A DNA stretch of 64,000 bases, taken from an uncultured bacterium (lineage in GTDB: Bacteria > Hydrogenedentota > Hydrogenedentia > Hydrogenedentales > Hydrogenedentaceae). Positions 47,010 through 55,556 of the stretch are shown one piece after another (position 1 is the stretch's first letter; every line of letters begins with the position of its first letter). The translations under genes and the position numbers were made by a program. The stretch lies in contig CALLRP010000056.1 in the NCBI GenBank assembly GCA_938014335.1, forward strand, positions 1 through 64,000, written 5' to 3'. The notes beneath the pieces were generated by a model. The model did not search any database. It was not told the DNA's origin and saw only the letters and a list, made by a program, of their open reading frames with translations.

Positions 47010-48482
47010 ATGTTAGATCAAATTAATCTGGATTTACACCTTTCAAAAGAAGAATTTAAAAAAACAACACATGGATGGGAATTAAAATTAGGACAAATTC
47101 AAAGGGAATTACGAGAAAAAAGAATACCTACGATTGTGTTAATAGAAGGATGGGATACCTCGGGAAAAGGAACTTTATTAAACCATTTGTTATTAAATCT
47201 TGACCCAAGAGGTTACTGGGTCCATAACATAACAAAGCCTACAAGAGAGGAAAAATTACACCCTTATCTTTGGCGTTTCTGGAATAAACTTCCGGGTTAC
47301 GGAGATATAGCATTCTTTAACCATAGTTGGTATTGGCCTATTGTGTTAGAAGCACAAAAAGAGGGTTGGGGTTCAAATAAAATTCGTTCGGAATTAGAAG
47401 AACTTCTAACATTTGAAAGACATTTGATAGAAGATGGTAACCTTCTTATCAAACTATTTTTACATATATCAAAAAAAGAACAAAAAAAACGATTTGAGAA
47501 ATTAGAAAAGGACCCTGCTTTCGAATGGAGAGCCAAGGGAAAAAATAAGGAATTACTTAAATCTTATGATGAACTATATAAAGTAATGAATGTAATATTA
47601 AAAGAAACCCATACCGATATAGCCCCCTGGCATATTATTCCCGCAACAGATGAAAGGTATTGTATTGCTGAAGCAGGAAATATTCTTCTTTCTAAGTGGG
47701 AAAATACTTTAAAGAATGGACTTAATATTCCTACATATACATTGGCTCCCAGAGAAACGGAACCATTAAAAGATGTAAATCTCTCCCAATCGGTTTCCCG
47801 AGAGAATTACAATGAGTTACTCCCCAAACTACAGAAAGAATTGCGAAGATTGCAGGCTATTTGCTTTAAGGAAAGAATACCTGTTGTAATCATTTTTGAA
47901 GGATGGGATGCCGGAGGCAAAGGCGGTGCCATAAAAAGATTAGTAAGTCAATTAGACCCTCGAGGCTATGAAGTAATTCCAATAGGGGCACCGCAGGGAG
48001 AAGAAAAAAAACATCATCATCTTTGGCGATTCTGGAGAGCACTACCTAAAGCAGGGCACTTTACTATATACGACCGTTCCTGGTACGGAAGGGTATTGGT
48101 AGAAAGAATTGAAGGTTTCGCTCAACCTAAGGACTGGATGCGTGGATATAGTGAAATAAACGAGTTTGAATTACAATTGGCAAAATGGGGTGCCATTATT
48201 ATTAAATTCTGGCTACATATATCACCCGAAGAACAATTAAAAAGATTTGAGGAAAGACAATCTAACCCACTTAAACAATGGAAAATTACAGACGAAGATT
48301 GGCGAAATAGAGCAAAATGGAATGAATACGAAGAAGCAGTATCCGATATGATAGATAGGACTTCAACTGTATATGCCCCGTGGACAATTGTAGAAGGAAA
48401 TGACAAGCTCTTCGCCCGCCTCAAAGTTCTATTAACCGTTATCAAATCTATAAAAAAATCCTTAAAAAATAAAAAAGTATAA
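47010..48482 (+). CDS. Two-domain PPK2: polyphosphate:AMP phosphotransferase
   Basis: A 490-residue protein made of two tandem PPK2 domains. The first (about 10-235) has Walker A GWDTSGKG at 47-54 and a divergent FNHSWYWPIV. The second (about 265-485) has GWDAGGKG near 298-305 and the intact YDRSWYGRVLVER. Such class II PPK2 enzymes transfer phosphate from polyphosphate to AMP, giving ADP; the divergence of domain one suggests only the second is catalytic, as in characterised members. AGGAAGG lies about eight bases before the ATG. The gene begins 34 bp after the TIM-barrel gene on the same strand. Confidence 0.88.
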   Translation: MLDQINLDLHLSKEEFKKTTHGWELKLGQIQRELREKRIPTIVLIEGWDTSGKGTLLNHLLLNLDPRGYWVHNITKPTREEKLHPYLWRFWNKLPGYGDIAFFNHSWYWPIVLEAQKEGWGSNKIRSELEELLTFERHLIEDGNLLIKLFLHISKKEQKKRFEKLEKDPAFEWRAKGKNKELLKSYDELYKVMNVILKETHTDIAPWHIIPATDERYCIAEAGNILLSKWENTLKNGLNIPTYTLAPRETEPLKDVNLSQSVSRENYNELLPKLQKELRRLQAICFKERIPVVIIFEGWDAGGKGGAIKRLVSQLDPRGYEVIPIGAPQGEEKKHHHLWRFWRALPKAGHFTIYDRSWYGRVLVERIEGFAQPKDWMRGYSEINEFELQLAKWGAIIIKFWLHISPEEQLKRFEERQSNPLKQWKITDEDWRNRAKWNEYEEAVSDMIDRTSTVYAPWTIVEGNDKLFARLKVLLTVIKSIKKSLKNKKV

Positions 48483-49239
48483 TTAATAAAAATTGAAAAC
48501 CCAAAAATAAATCTTTTTTATTCAACATTTCAATGTTTTATACCCCCGTTGAATTATTTCGTAGTTGATTCCTTTTTTATTTTTTTATCCTCATTTCCCA
48601 CTGTGGACTATGATATTAGACCTTGTTTGGAGTTCTTCTTTATAGATACGATTCTACAATCTACAATTTTTTTTACATGTAACTCAATGTTAAATAAGTA
48701 GTGACTTTTTTTTATTCATAGGTTTTATTTATGGAGCACAGACATTCATTTCTGTGATTTATGTATCATGGGCATCTCACCTAAATGAAAGATAGTGCAA
48801 ACTTCTTACCTAAACTTTTTTCAGACGAGGCGTCTAAACTACCATAAAGTATCGACCGCATCCTTGATAGAAAAAATTAATAAGAGGGCAGTTGGAAATC
48901 TGCACAAACATTAAAGAAAGTTTTTATTCATATATCTTAATATTCATATATCTTAATTATTATTTTATATCTCTCCGTCCTATTTTTATTCATGTTATAA
49001 AAATTTTAAAGTACAATTTTAAATATAAAAGGAAAGATTTCTCTTATTGTATACAAAGTTATTTGTTATTTAAATAACAATTATTTGCACTTATGTTTTT
49101 TTATTTTTAAATAATAATTTTGCACAAATTTTTTATTTAATTCTGATAGATTTCTTGTGTTGTGTTTAAATATTTAAAAATCAATAGTTTAAAATGTATG
49201 CATTATATAAATGCAGATATCTATATATATAGTTGTGAT
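48483..49239. other. AT-rich intergenic region without recognisable genes
   Basis: About 760 bp of very AT-rich sequence between the PPK2 gene and the candidate ncRNA promoter. I see two small hairpins (CACAGA/TCTGTG near 48738-48757 and AGACG/CGTCT near 48823-48835) and a 16-bp tandem duplication. No ribosome binding site with a credible frame is present; the one 61-codon open frame starts at TTG and is simply A/T-rich. Confidence 0.6.
48926..48957. repeat. Perfect 16-bp tandem duplication
   Basis: ATTCATATATCTTAAT occurs twice head-to-tail at 48926-48941 and 48942-48957 with no mismatch. It is in the AT-rich gap upstream of the candidate ncRNA. This looks like a recent slippage duplication. 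Confidence 0.85.
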
Positions 49240-49268
49240 TTGTAATTAATATCTATATATGCTATACT
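49240..49268 (+). promoter_or_regulatory. Sigma-70-type extended -10 promoter for the candidate ncRNA
   Basis: TTGTAA at 49240-49245 (four of six to TTGACA) is followed after exactly 17 bases by TATACT at 49263-49268 (five of six to TATAAT). A GC pair of bases precedes it, giving an extended TGC-TATACT element. Transcription would begin near 49275, a few bases before the closing stem of the RNA. Confidence 0.65.
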
Positions 49269-49274
49269 ATTATT

Positions 49275-49561
49275 GTTGGTAGCAGAGCTGTGAATGTGTT
49301 CCCTATGCTACTACTACACATCAAGGTCCAATTGAATCCAACACATAGCGAAGCACATAAAAAATAGCTGCCAGTGGTTGTCCTCCCATTACCACTGCAG
49401 TGCATATCTCTCTCTCCGGAATAACTGATATCCCGGTTTACCCCGGCCGGGAATCCTCTCTTCCGCTTCTCCGCAGCTCTGCTACCTCTTTGACTCTGAC
49501 ACACTCAGAGTTAAAAATTATAGAGGTGCCGGTCACCCCCTACCGGCACCTCAGTTGTTTT
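49275..49561 (+). ncRNA. Candidate structured non-coding RNA of unknown class
   Basis: A GC-richer island in an AT-rich gap. GGTAGCAGAGCTG at 49278-49290 pairs perfectly with CAGCTCTGCTACC at 49474-49486, closing a ~209-base domain. Inside are hairpins CAGTGGT/ACCACTG (49372-49378 with 49391-49397) and TCCCGG/CCGGGA (49431-49436 with 49447-49452). ATGTGTT (49294-49300) can pair either with ACACAT (49316-49321) or with AACACAT (49340-49346), two exclusive folds. A further hairpin ACTCTGA/TCAGAGT follows the closing stem. A promoter precedes it and a strong terminator ends it, both on the plus strand. It lacks the motifs I know for RNase P, tmRNA and SRP RNA. 6S RNA is conceivable from size and closed shape but unproven. 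Confidence 0.6.
49523..49561. terminator. Strong bidirectional terminator between ncRNA and the PDZ-protein gene
   Basis: GAGGTGCCGGT at 49523-49533 pairs perfectly with ACCGGCACCTC at 49542-49552 over an 8-base loop. On the plus strand AGTTGTTTT follows. On the minus strand TATAATTTTT follows, so it can end both the candidate ncRNA and the convergent gene whose stop is at 49582. Confidence 0.85.
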
Positions 49562-49581
49562 AAATGAGATTGGAAAATCTA

Positions 49582-50688
49582 TCACAATATTTTTTTCGAG
49601 ATTAAATTCAAAGACCTTAGTTTTTTTGATAAATCTAAAATCTCACACTTCATTTGAGTTTCACTTGGTGAATTCAATAAATGTATTATTTGGTCCGTAT
49701 TTAGATTTTTCACTTCCCAATCGTTTATTTTTATAAGCGTTTCTCCCCCTCTTAAATTATTTTCCCAAGCGGAAGAATCTTCGATAACACCAATAACCCA
49801 TCCCCATTCATCAAGATAATCAGGAACTATTCCTACTCCTATCCATTCTTGCTCTTTGGAAAAATTCATTTTCAAAAAACAAATAGATGCTTCTTCATAA
49901 CTCATACGGATTACAAATTGTCGCCAAAAAGAGCTCCCTAAAGAAATCTCTTTTTCTCCTGGAACCGAAAGAGAAAGAAGATTATTAAATTTTTGGTTTC
50001 CTAATTTTAATGTATCCAATCGGAAGTATTGCGCTATTCGTCTATCTTGAAAATGAACAAATCGAGATATACCTTTTTGTAAACCTCTTTCATTAACAAA
50101 ACTCATAGGTAATATCAAAGATTCCCCTTTTACAAAATCTATATTCCCAGTAACAGCAATTGTCTCATTTAAAGTAATAACAACTTTGGGCTTTGTATTT
50201 TCTGGAGAAAAATATATTTTTTCACAAAAAATGCTTTTTGTCTTGACCTTTCTCTGTGGAGAGAGCAACTGCCAGGCAATTTTTCCTTTTCCAAAATCGA
50301 GATATATTTCATAACCCGGGTAATAAATAGGTAGTATTCCATCAATAGTAATTCCAAACTTTTTTGAAATATCTGTCAAATTTGATACTATGGCTTTACC
50401 CTGATAGTTGGGCAAAAAAGAAATACTATGGTCAAAGTCTTTTATTATTGGTTTACTTCGTTCGCTTGTATCTTTTACTATAGGAATAGAAACACCTGTA
50501 TCTAAAAGATAAAAAGAAGGCTTCTCCTCATTTGTTTTCAATAGAATAGCACCTCGATGGATTAGAAATGAGGTTTGAAATTGATTTATATCAGTTGAAA
50601 AACAACATATATTAGATAAAATCCCAAAAGAAATAAAATAGAAGAAAGAATATATGTGAAAATATAGATTTCTACTCAAAAGTATCAA
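49582..50688 (-). CDS. Exported PDZ-domain protein with retropepsin-like aspartyl protease region
   Basis: A 368-residue protein. The N-terminus is a hydrophobic signal or anchor (about 8-30, FHIYSFFYFISFGILSNICC). Residues about 42-255 resemble a pepsin/retropepsin-like domain with the active-site-type motif LLDTGVSIPI. A second half-site is not obvious. Residues about 285-350 form a PDZ domain (WGWVIGVIEDSSAWENNLRG, GETLIKINDWEV). The start is TTG, placed directly after the upstream stop (TGA-TTG), so translation is coupled to the lipoprotein gene. It probably processes or binds other proteins outside the cytoplasm; substrate and activity are unknown. Confidence 0.7.
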   Translation of the reverse strand: MILLSRNLYFHIYSFFYFISFGILSNICCFSTDINQFQTSFLIHRGAILLKTNEEKPSFYLLDTGVSIPIVKDTSERSKPIIKDFDHSISFLPNYQGKAIVSNLTDISKKFGITIDGILPIYYPGYEIYLDFGKGKIAWQLLSPQRKVKTKSIFCEKIYFSPENTKPKVVITLNETIAVTGNIDFVKGESLILPMSFVNERGLQKGISRFVHFQDRRIAQYFRLDTLKLGNQKFNNLLSLSVPGEKEISLGSSFWRQFVIRMSYEEASICFLKMNFSKEQEWIGVGIVPDYLDEWGWVIGVIEDSSAWENNLRGGETLIKINDWEVKNLNTDQIIHLLNSPSETQMKCEILDLSKKLRSLNLISKKIL

Positions 50689-51426
50689 TCAACTTGCCTT
50701 TGAAGTTATTGTTTCTATCCACAATTTTATTTGTTCCCTTATATGGGTTGATGAATTTAATAAAGCCCAGTTTTCTTCATCCGTAGGGTATGTTCTCATT
50801 TCACAAAAAGAGCGGTTTTTTTGATACAACTGTAAGGAAAAATTATATGCTTTTGTGTCATTTTCTCCCACAGAGATAAAGGTTGGAATATAAAGAGAGT
50901 TCTGGTTATTATTTTCTCGAAAATCATCCGAGTTACAGTATGGAGAAAGTAAAATTAAACCATCAGGACAATCAGACTGGATTATATGTCCAAGTGAAAA
51001 ACAGCCTAATTCGCCTGTTATAAAAAATATTTTTTTCTCTTGATTAAGTTCACCTTTTAACATATCACAAATTAAATTTCTATTCTCATCCCTTAAGGGT
51101 GAACCTGAGTATTCCTGAAAAATAGATACCCAATCCGCTTTTAAGAATACAAGTTTGTATCCCTCATTATAAAAATTGTTTAGCATATCCCTGATTTCTT
51201 CTACATTTCCATCCTCCTTGACAAAAACAATAATAGATATTTCCTTTTTCTGGTTATTGTTTAAGTTAGAAGGAAATATTTGGATATATACCGTATTTTT
51301 ATTGATTGAGTATGTATGTTCTTTAAATAGAGGAGGTGTTGATTTACTACAATTATAGAGAAATATGGAAATTATTAAAAATAGAGATGGAAAAATTATA
51401 CTTTTTCTTTTTTTAGAGAGCATCAT
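50689..51426 (-). CDS. Predicted lipoprotein with alpha/beta-hydrolase-like fold
   Basis: A 245-residue protein. The signal sequence (about 8-25, KSIIFPSLFLIISIFLYNC) ends in an LYNC lipobox-like motif; asparagine at -1 is unusual, so lipidation is not certain. The mature part has alternating strands and helices resembling an alpha/beta hydrolase or dienelactone-hydrolase-like fold (FFITGELGCFSLGHIIQ, GLILLSPYC, YIPTFISVGENDTKAYNF). The nucleophile elbow is GELGCF, lacking the usual Ser, so it may be inactive. It directly precedes, and is coupled with, the PDZ/aspartyl-protease-like gene. No Shine-Dalgarno sequence is visible; instead a hairpin lies 7 bases upstream of the first ATG. Confidence 0.65.
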   Translation of the reverse strand: MMLSKKRKSIIFPSLFLIISIFLYNCSKSTPPLFKEHTYSINKNTVYIQIFPSNLNNNQKKEISIIVFVKEDGNVEEIRDMLNNFYNEGYKLVFLKADWVSIFQEYSGSPLRDENRNLICDMLKGELNQEKKIFFITGELGCFSLGHIIQSDCPDGLILLSPYCNSDDFRENNNQNSLYIPTFISVGENDTKAYNFSLQLYQKNRSFCEMRTYPTDEENWALLNSSTHIREQIKLWIETITSKAS

Positions 51427-51433
51427 AAACTTT

Positions 51434-51465
51434 GCAGGGAATACCTAACGGTAAGTATTCCCTGC
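51434..51465 (-). promoter_or_regulatory. 11-bp hairpin just upstream of the lipoprotein start codon
   Basis: GCAGGGAATAC at 51434-51444 and GTATTCCCTGC at 51455-51465 are perfect inverted repeats with a 10-base loop. On the minus strand this lies between the SCP2 stop and the lipoprotein ATG, ending 7 bases before it. No U-tract follows on either strand, so it is not a standard terminator. It could block or present the translation start, or protect the upstream mRNA. Confidence 0.55.
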
Positions 51466-51474
51466 CTAAAAAAA

Positions 51475-51798
51475 TTAACCTAAATTAAAGACAGACTGTA
51501 ATTTTAATGCAAGGGTCATATCACCTTGAATCTTTAGTTTGCCTGTCAAGAAGGCAGTCTGGCCGTTCAATTTTCCAGCGACTAAATCAAGGAAATCTCC
51601 AGCAGAAATTGTCAATGTGATATTGGCTTTTTCTGCCTTTCCCTCTGTTACAGAAATTTGTTCATTAGCAACGGCGACTGCCCATTCTCCCCCATCATCC
51701 CCGGTGATGACGAACTGATAAGTTACATTCATCCCTTTAATTTTGGCGGGGTCAACTTTGGACGATAGTTGATTGAAGAATTCGGCTACTTGGGACAT
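51475..51798 (-). CDS. SCP2 sterol-binding domain protein
   Basis: A 107-residue single-domain SCP2 protein from the ATG at 51798, which has a near-perfect GGGAGG ribosome binding site eight bases upstream. The frame extends six codons further, but that would put the site inside the gene. Recognisable blocks are FFNQLSSKVDPAKIKGMNVTY, ANITLTISAGDFLDLVAGKL and FLTGKLKIQGDMTLALKL, the last being the family signature. SCP2 domains bind fatty-acyl-CoA or other lipids in a hydrophobic tunnel. The ligand in this organism is unknown. The strong ribosome binding site suggests high expression. Confidence 0.88.
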   Translation of the reverse strand: MSQVAEFFNQLSSKVDPAKIKGMNVTYQFVITGDDGGEWAVAVANEQISVTEGKAEKANITLTISAGDFLDLVAGKLNGQTAFLTGKLKIQGDMTLALKLQSVFNLG

Positions 51799-51970
51799 AC
51801 GAATAACCTCCCTCAATAAGGGTTAAAATTTCTCTGTAAGCCCATGCTTACAGATTCTTAATTCTTTAATGTAAAACATATCTCACCCTGATTTCAAACT
51901 GATATATTTTCTTGATTTATTTTATTAATACTGAATAATGTATAATCTTTCTAAATACAGGGTAAAAAAT

Positions 51971-54703
51971 ATGGCAATACAGATTATTACTGCTGAAGAA
52001 GAGGTGCGACACCCATTAGATGCTTTTTTTATGCCGCGAGCGGTTGCAGTTATTGGAGCAACAGACAAGGTAGATAGTGTAGGGCGAACCGTTTTATGGA
52101 ACCTAATGAGTAGTCCATTTGGGGGAACTGTTTATGCGGTAAACCCTAATCGTCATCAAGTCCTTGGGATGTTAGCCTATCCAAATATTAAATCTATTCC
52201 CGAGCAAATAGACCTTGCAGTAATCATAACTCCTGCTCCAACAGTTCCTTATATAATTCAAGAATGTATCGAATGTTTTGTAAAGGGATGTATTATTATA
52301 TCTGCGGGTTTTAGTGAAACGGGTGAAGCAGGAAAGGCATTAGAAGAAGAGATACGAAAAATCATATATCCAAATAAAATACGGGTTGTGGGACCTAATA
52401 GTTTGGGGATAATGAACCCTATTATCGGATTAAATTCTGCTTTTGCTCCCCATATTGCAGAAAAAGGGACTGTCGGTTTTATTACACAGAGCGGTGCCGT
52501 AGGAGCGGCTATTTTGGATTGGAGTTTTCATGTAAAGGTAGGATTTAGTAAGTTTGTTTCTTTTGGAACAATGGTTGATGTAAATTGGGCTGATTTAATT
52601 TATTATTTAGGAGATGATCCCTATACAAAAAGTATTGTAATTTATATGCAAGCGTTAGGGGATGTTCGTTCATTTTTATCATCAGCAAGGGAGGTTGCTC
52701 TACACAAGCCAATTATATTATTAAAAGGAGGAAGAACTGAGTTAGGAGCCAAATTAGCACGAAATACACCTTATTATGTAGGTGGGGAGTTATGCAGTGA
52801 CGAAGTATTTTCAGCTGCATTAAAGCGTTGCGGTGTACTTCGTGTTGATAACATTCAGCAGTTATTTGATATGGCTACTGTTCTGGGAAAACAACCTCGC
52901 CCAAAGGGCAACCGCCTCGCTATTATTAGCAATGCGGCAGGCCCCAGTATTCTTGCAACGGATGCACTTGTAGCAGGGGGGGGGACAATCGCAACTCTCG
53001 ATACAAAAACTATAAACGAACTTAATGAAATTCTACCGACTTATTGGAATCACGACAATCCTGTGGATTTACTCGCCAATGCAGATCCAAAACGATATGC
53101 CCAATCTGCAGAGGTCGTTTTGAAAGATGAGGGGACAGATGGTTTACTGGTTATTCTAACTCCTCAAGTAATGACAAAACCTTTAGAAACAGCCGAAGAA
53201 TTAATAAAGGTAAAAAATCCACAAAAGAAACCTATTCTTGCCAGCTGGATGGGTGGATATAAAGTAGAAGAGGGTCAACAGTTGCTAAATAACGCTGGGA
53301 TTCCTACTCTGGACTATCCCGATATCGCCGCCAGAGTATTTCAGTCTATGTGGCATTATTCATATCAATTAAGGGGCCTATACGAAACACCTAGTGCCCA
53401 TGAAGAAACCAGTGAGTATTTCGCTCAAAAATTATTAGCAAAAAATACTATTGAGTATGCGGTAAGACAAAGGCAGGTAATGTTAACACCTTCGGCAACA
53501 AAGGATGTCTTATCCGCTTATGGAATTAATCTTATCGAAACCCATATAGCCCACGACGAAACGGAAGCGGTTCATATTGCTAAAAACATTGGTTATCCCG
53601 TAGTCCTTCGTAGAGTTTTATTATCAGGCAAAATTTCAGCAGACCCCGGGGGTATTTTATTAAATTTGCATGATGAAGAGGCGGTTCGTAAAGCATACCG
53701 TGCATTGCTTGATTTTGTCACAGAAGGAAAAGATGCGTGTGCTTTTCCCGGGATTGCAGTTCAACCGTTAGTCCCCCGAGATGGGATTGAAATATGCATC
53801 GGCAGTAATGTCGACCCCTTATTCGGACCTTATATATACTTTGGGTCTGGCGGTAGGATGTCCTCCATTTTTGAAGACCGAGCTATTGGGCTTCCCCCAT
53901 TGAATACGACATTAGCCCGCCGAATGATTGAGGACACAGAAATATATAAAGCACTTAAAGGGGGGAAAATCTGTAAAGGTTTTAATATCGAACAATTAGA
54001 ATATTTATTGGTCCAGATTAGTTACATGATTTGTGAGCAAAGGTTAATTCAGGGGATGGAAATCAACCCGATTGTTATTTCTCCAAAACGGATTGTTGCA
54101 TTAAACGCATCTATTTTACTTTATCCTTTAGAAACCCCCATGGAAGTATTTCCCAAGTTGGCGATTCGTCCTTATCCCAATGAATATACCTATAGTTGGA
54201 CATCCCAAAAAGGAACAGAAGTACTTTTAAGACCTATCCGCCCTGAAGATGAAAATCTCATGATTCGTTTTCATGAGACTTTGAGTGATAATACCGTTTA
54301 TTTCCGTTATTTTCAATTACAGCCTCTACATGTTAGAACACAGCATGAGCGATTAACGGAAATTTGTTTTGTGGACTATGACCGTAGTATTGCTCTTGTC
54401 GCTATAGAAAAAAATAAGATTACGGGTGAACAATCTATTTTAGGAGTAGGCAGGATTGTTAAAATTCATGGAACACAAGATGCAGAATTTGCTTTAATGA
54501 TAAGTGATCTTTATCAAGGACATGGATTAGGAACTGAGATGTTACGAAGATTAATACAGATCTCCAGAGCGGAAGGTGTAAAAAGGCTCTATGGAACTAT
54601 TTTGCCTGAGAATAGAGCTATGTTAAGGGTATGTACCAAATTAGGTTTTGTACTAAAGAAACCCACCGGACATGAAGTTATCGCTGAACTTCTTCTGAAT
54701 TAG
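51971..54703 (+). CDS. ADP-forming acyl-CoA synthetase fused to GNAT domain (Pat/YfiQ-type)
   Basis: A 910-residue protein from the ATG at 51971 ([11 protein letters not shown]); the upstream ATG at 51938 has no ribosome binding site. Domains in order: CoA-binding Rossmann domain (about 15-115, [20 protein letters not shown]), succinyl-CoA-ligase-like domains ([26 protein letters not shown]), ATP-grasp domain (about 500-720) and GNAT acetyltransferase (about 740-905, [32 protein letters not shown]). This is the layout of protein lysine acetyltransferase Pat/YfiQ and of some ADP-forming acetyl-CoA synthetases. In Pat the synthetase part is catalytically dead; I cannot decide that here. It may acetylate acetyl-CoA synthetase or other enzymes. 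Confidence 0.85.
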   Translation: MAIQIITAEEEVRHPLDAFFMPRAVAVIGATDKVDSVGRTVLWNLMSSPFGGTVYAVNPNRHQVLGMLAYPNIKSIPEQIDLAVIITPAPTVPYIIQECIECFVKGCIIISAGFSETGEAGKALEEEIRKIIYPNKIRVVGPNSLGIMNPIIGLNSAFAPHIAEKGTVGFITQSGAVGAAILDWSFHVKVGFSKFVSFGTMVDVNWADLIYYLGDDPYTKSIVIYMQALGDVRSFLSSAREVALHKPIILLKGGRTELGAKLARNTPYYVGGELCSDEVFSAALKRCGVLRVDNIQQLFDMATVLGKQPRPKGNRLAIISNAAGPSILATDALVAGGGTIATLDTKTINELNEILPTYWNHDNPVDLLANADPKRYAQSAEVVLKDEGTDGLLVILTPQVMTKPLETAEELIKVKNPQKKPILASWMGGYKVEEGQQLLNNAGIPTLDYPDIAARVFQSMWHYSYQLRGLYETPSAHEETSEYFAQKLLAKNTIEYAVRQRQVMLTPSATKDVLSAYGINLIETHIAHDETEAVHIAKNIGYPVVLRRVLLSGKISADPGGILLNLHDEEAVRKAYRALLDFVTEGKDACAFPGIAVQPLVPRDGIEICIGSNVDPLFGPYIYFGSGGRMSSIFEDRAIGLPPLNTTLARRMIEDTEIYKALKGGKICKGFNIEQLEYLLVQISYMICEQRLIQGMEINPIVISPKRIVALNASILLYPLETPMEVFPKLAIRPYPNEYTYSWTSQKGTEVLLRPIRPEDENLMIRFHETLSDNTVYFRYFQLQPLHVRTQHERLTEICFVDYDRSIALVAIEKNKITGEQSILGVGRIVKIHGTQDAEFALMISDLYQGHGLGTEMLRRLIQISRAEGVKRLYGTILPENRAMLRVCTKLGFVLKKPTGHEVIAELLLN

Positions 54704-54725
54704 AAATAGAGATAATCCTTTCATT

Positions 54726-55541
54726 TTATTTTTTCTTTTGTAAAAATCGCTTATATTCTACTGTAAAAGTAAAACTATCGAAATCTTCCTGTAAGCGTGC
54801 AAATTTTGAATATCCAAAAGAAATGACAAATTCGTCTCTCTTATTTAGTGGTATTTCAAATCCAATATTTGTATCGAAACTAACGGTATGCCAGTCATCC
54901 GAAAGATTTAAATCTACAAGATGTAAAAAGGGCAAAAATTTCACCTTTACTTTTGCGTCATAAGTAGCATAAGTATAAGTTGTAGATGCAGACAAATAAG
55001 GTCGTGTTGCTTTTAGTCGTTCTTTCCAGTTTTCAAAATCTTTATGATAAGGAGAACCCCATGGAGAAAAATGAACACCTACACCCGTATAAAAAGCCAT
55101 TCGTTTTATCTCAAAATCTGTATGTAAAGGCATGAAAAGGATAGAAGGATGTGTTTGTTTCGTTCGAATTTTTCCCCCTTCACCGCCTCCTTGTGCAGTG
55201 ATAGACCATTTTGAATTAATCTGATAGCCAATTCCTGCATGAGGAGCCCAGATGAGATGGTCGTCTCTAAAATCACTAACCGTCTTAACAGGTCTTTGGT
55301 CAGGAGCAAAAAATCCCATAATGGGGTCAAAAAGTTCTTTAACAGGTTTTTCACTTTCCATTTTGGGATACGGATTTACAAGGCTTATAAACCAGAACCA
55401 TTGGCTGTTTTCAAAATCCGGTTCTAATGAGATTGTATCCTTACTATTGGTCATTCTACATTTATTGTTTTCCAGCATCTCCGCCTGAGAAAAAAAAGAA
55501 ATAAAGATTCCTACACATATAAAAAAGGCACTTTTTCTCAT
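54726..55541 (-). CDS. Exported beta-barrel-like outer membrane protein
   Basis: A 271-residue protein with a signal peptide at about 1-20 (SAFFICVGIFISFFSQAE). The mature part alternates aromatic and polar residues in strands (HAGIGYQINSKWSITAQGGG, RMAFYTGVGVHFSPWGSPY, SFDTNIGFEIPLNKRDEFVI) and ends FTFTVEYKRFLQKKK, resembling a small outer-membrane beta-barrel, though the last residue is Lys rather than the usual Phe. I recognise no family. It lies 15 bp downstream of the exported esterase gene on the same strand, so they probably share a transcript. Confidence 0.65.
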   Translation of the reverse strand: MRKSAFFICVGIFISFFSQAEMLENNKCRMTNSKDTISLEPDFENSQWFWFISLVNPYPKMESEKPVKELFDPIMGFFAPDQRPVKTVSDFRDDHLIWAPHAGIGYQINSKWSITAQGGGEGGKIRTKQTHPSILFMPLHTDFEIKRMAFYTGVGVHFSPWGSPYHKDFENWKERLKATRPYLSASTTYTYATYDAKVKVKFLPFLHLVDLNLSDDWHTVSFDTNIGFEIPLNKRDEFVISFGYSKFARLQEDFDSFTFTVEYKRFLQKKK

Positions 55542-55556
55542 TACTACATCTACTTC

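Noticed and set aside
48892..49077. 61-codon TTG-started frame in the AT-rich gap
   Set aside because: Composition is just A/T-rich codons (Ile, Tyr, Phe, Lys), with no ribosome binding site and a tandem duplication inside it.
49275..49486. Retron msr-msd RNA
   Set aside because: Long terminal inverted repeats enclosing about 200 bases are retron-like, but no reverse transcriptase gene is in the window and no branching guanosine context is recognisable.
49275..49486. Naming the candidate RNA as 6S RNA
   Set aside because: Size and closing stem would fit, but I cannot show the conserved central bubble or flanking pairs by eye. Kept as an unassigned class.
49262..49504. 80-codon open frame on the minus strand over the candidate ncRNA
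   Set aside because: No ribosome binding site, unlikely composition (many Cys, Ser and Arg), and it covers an island better explained by RNA stems, a promoter and a terminator on the plus strand.
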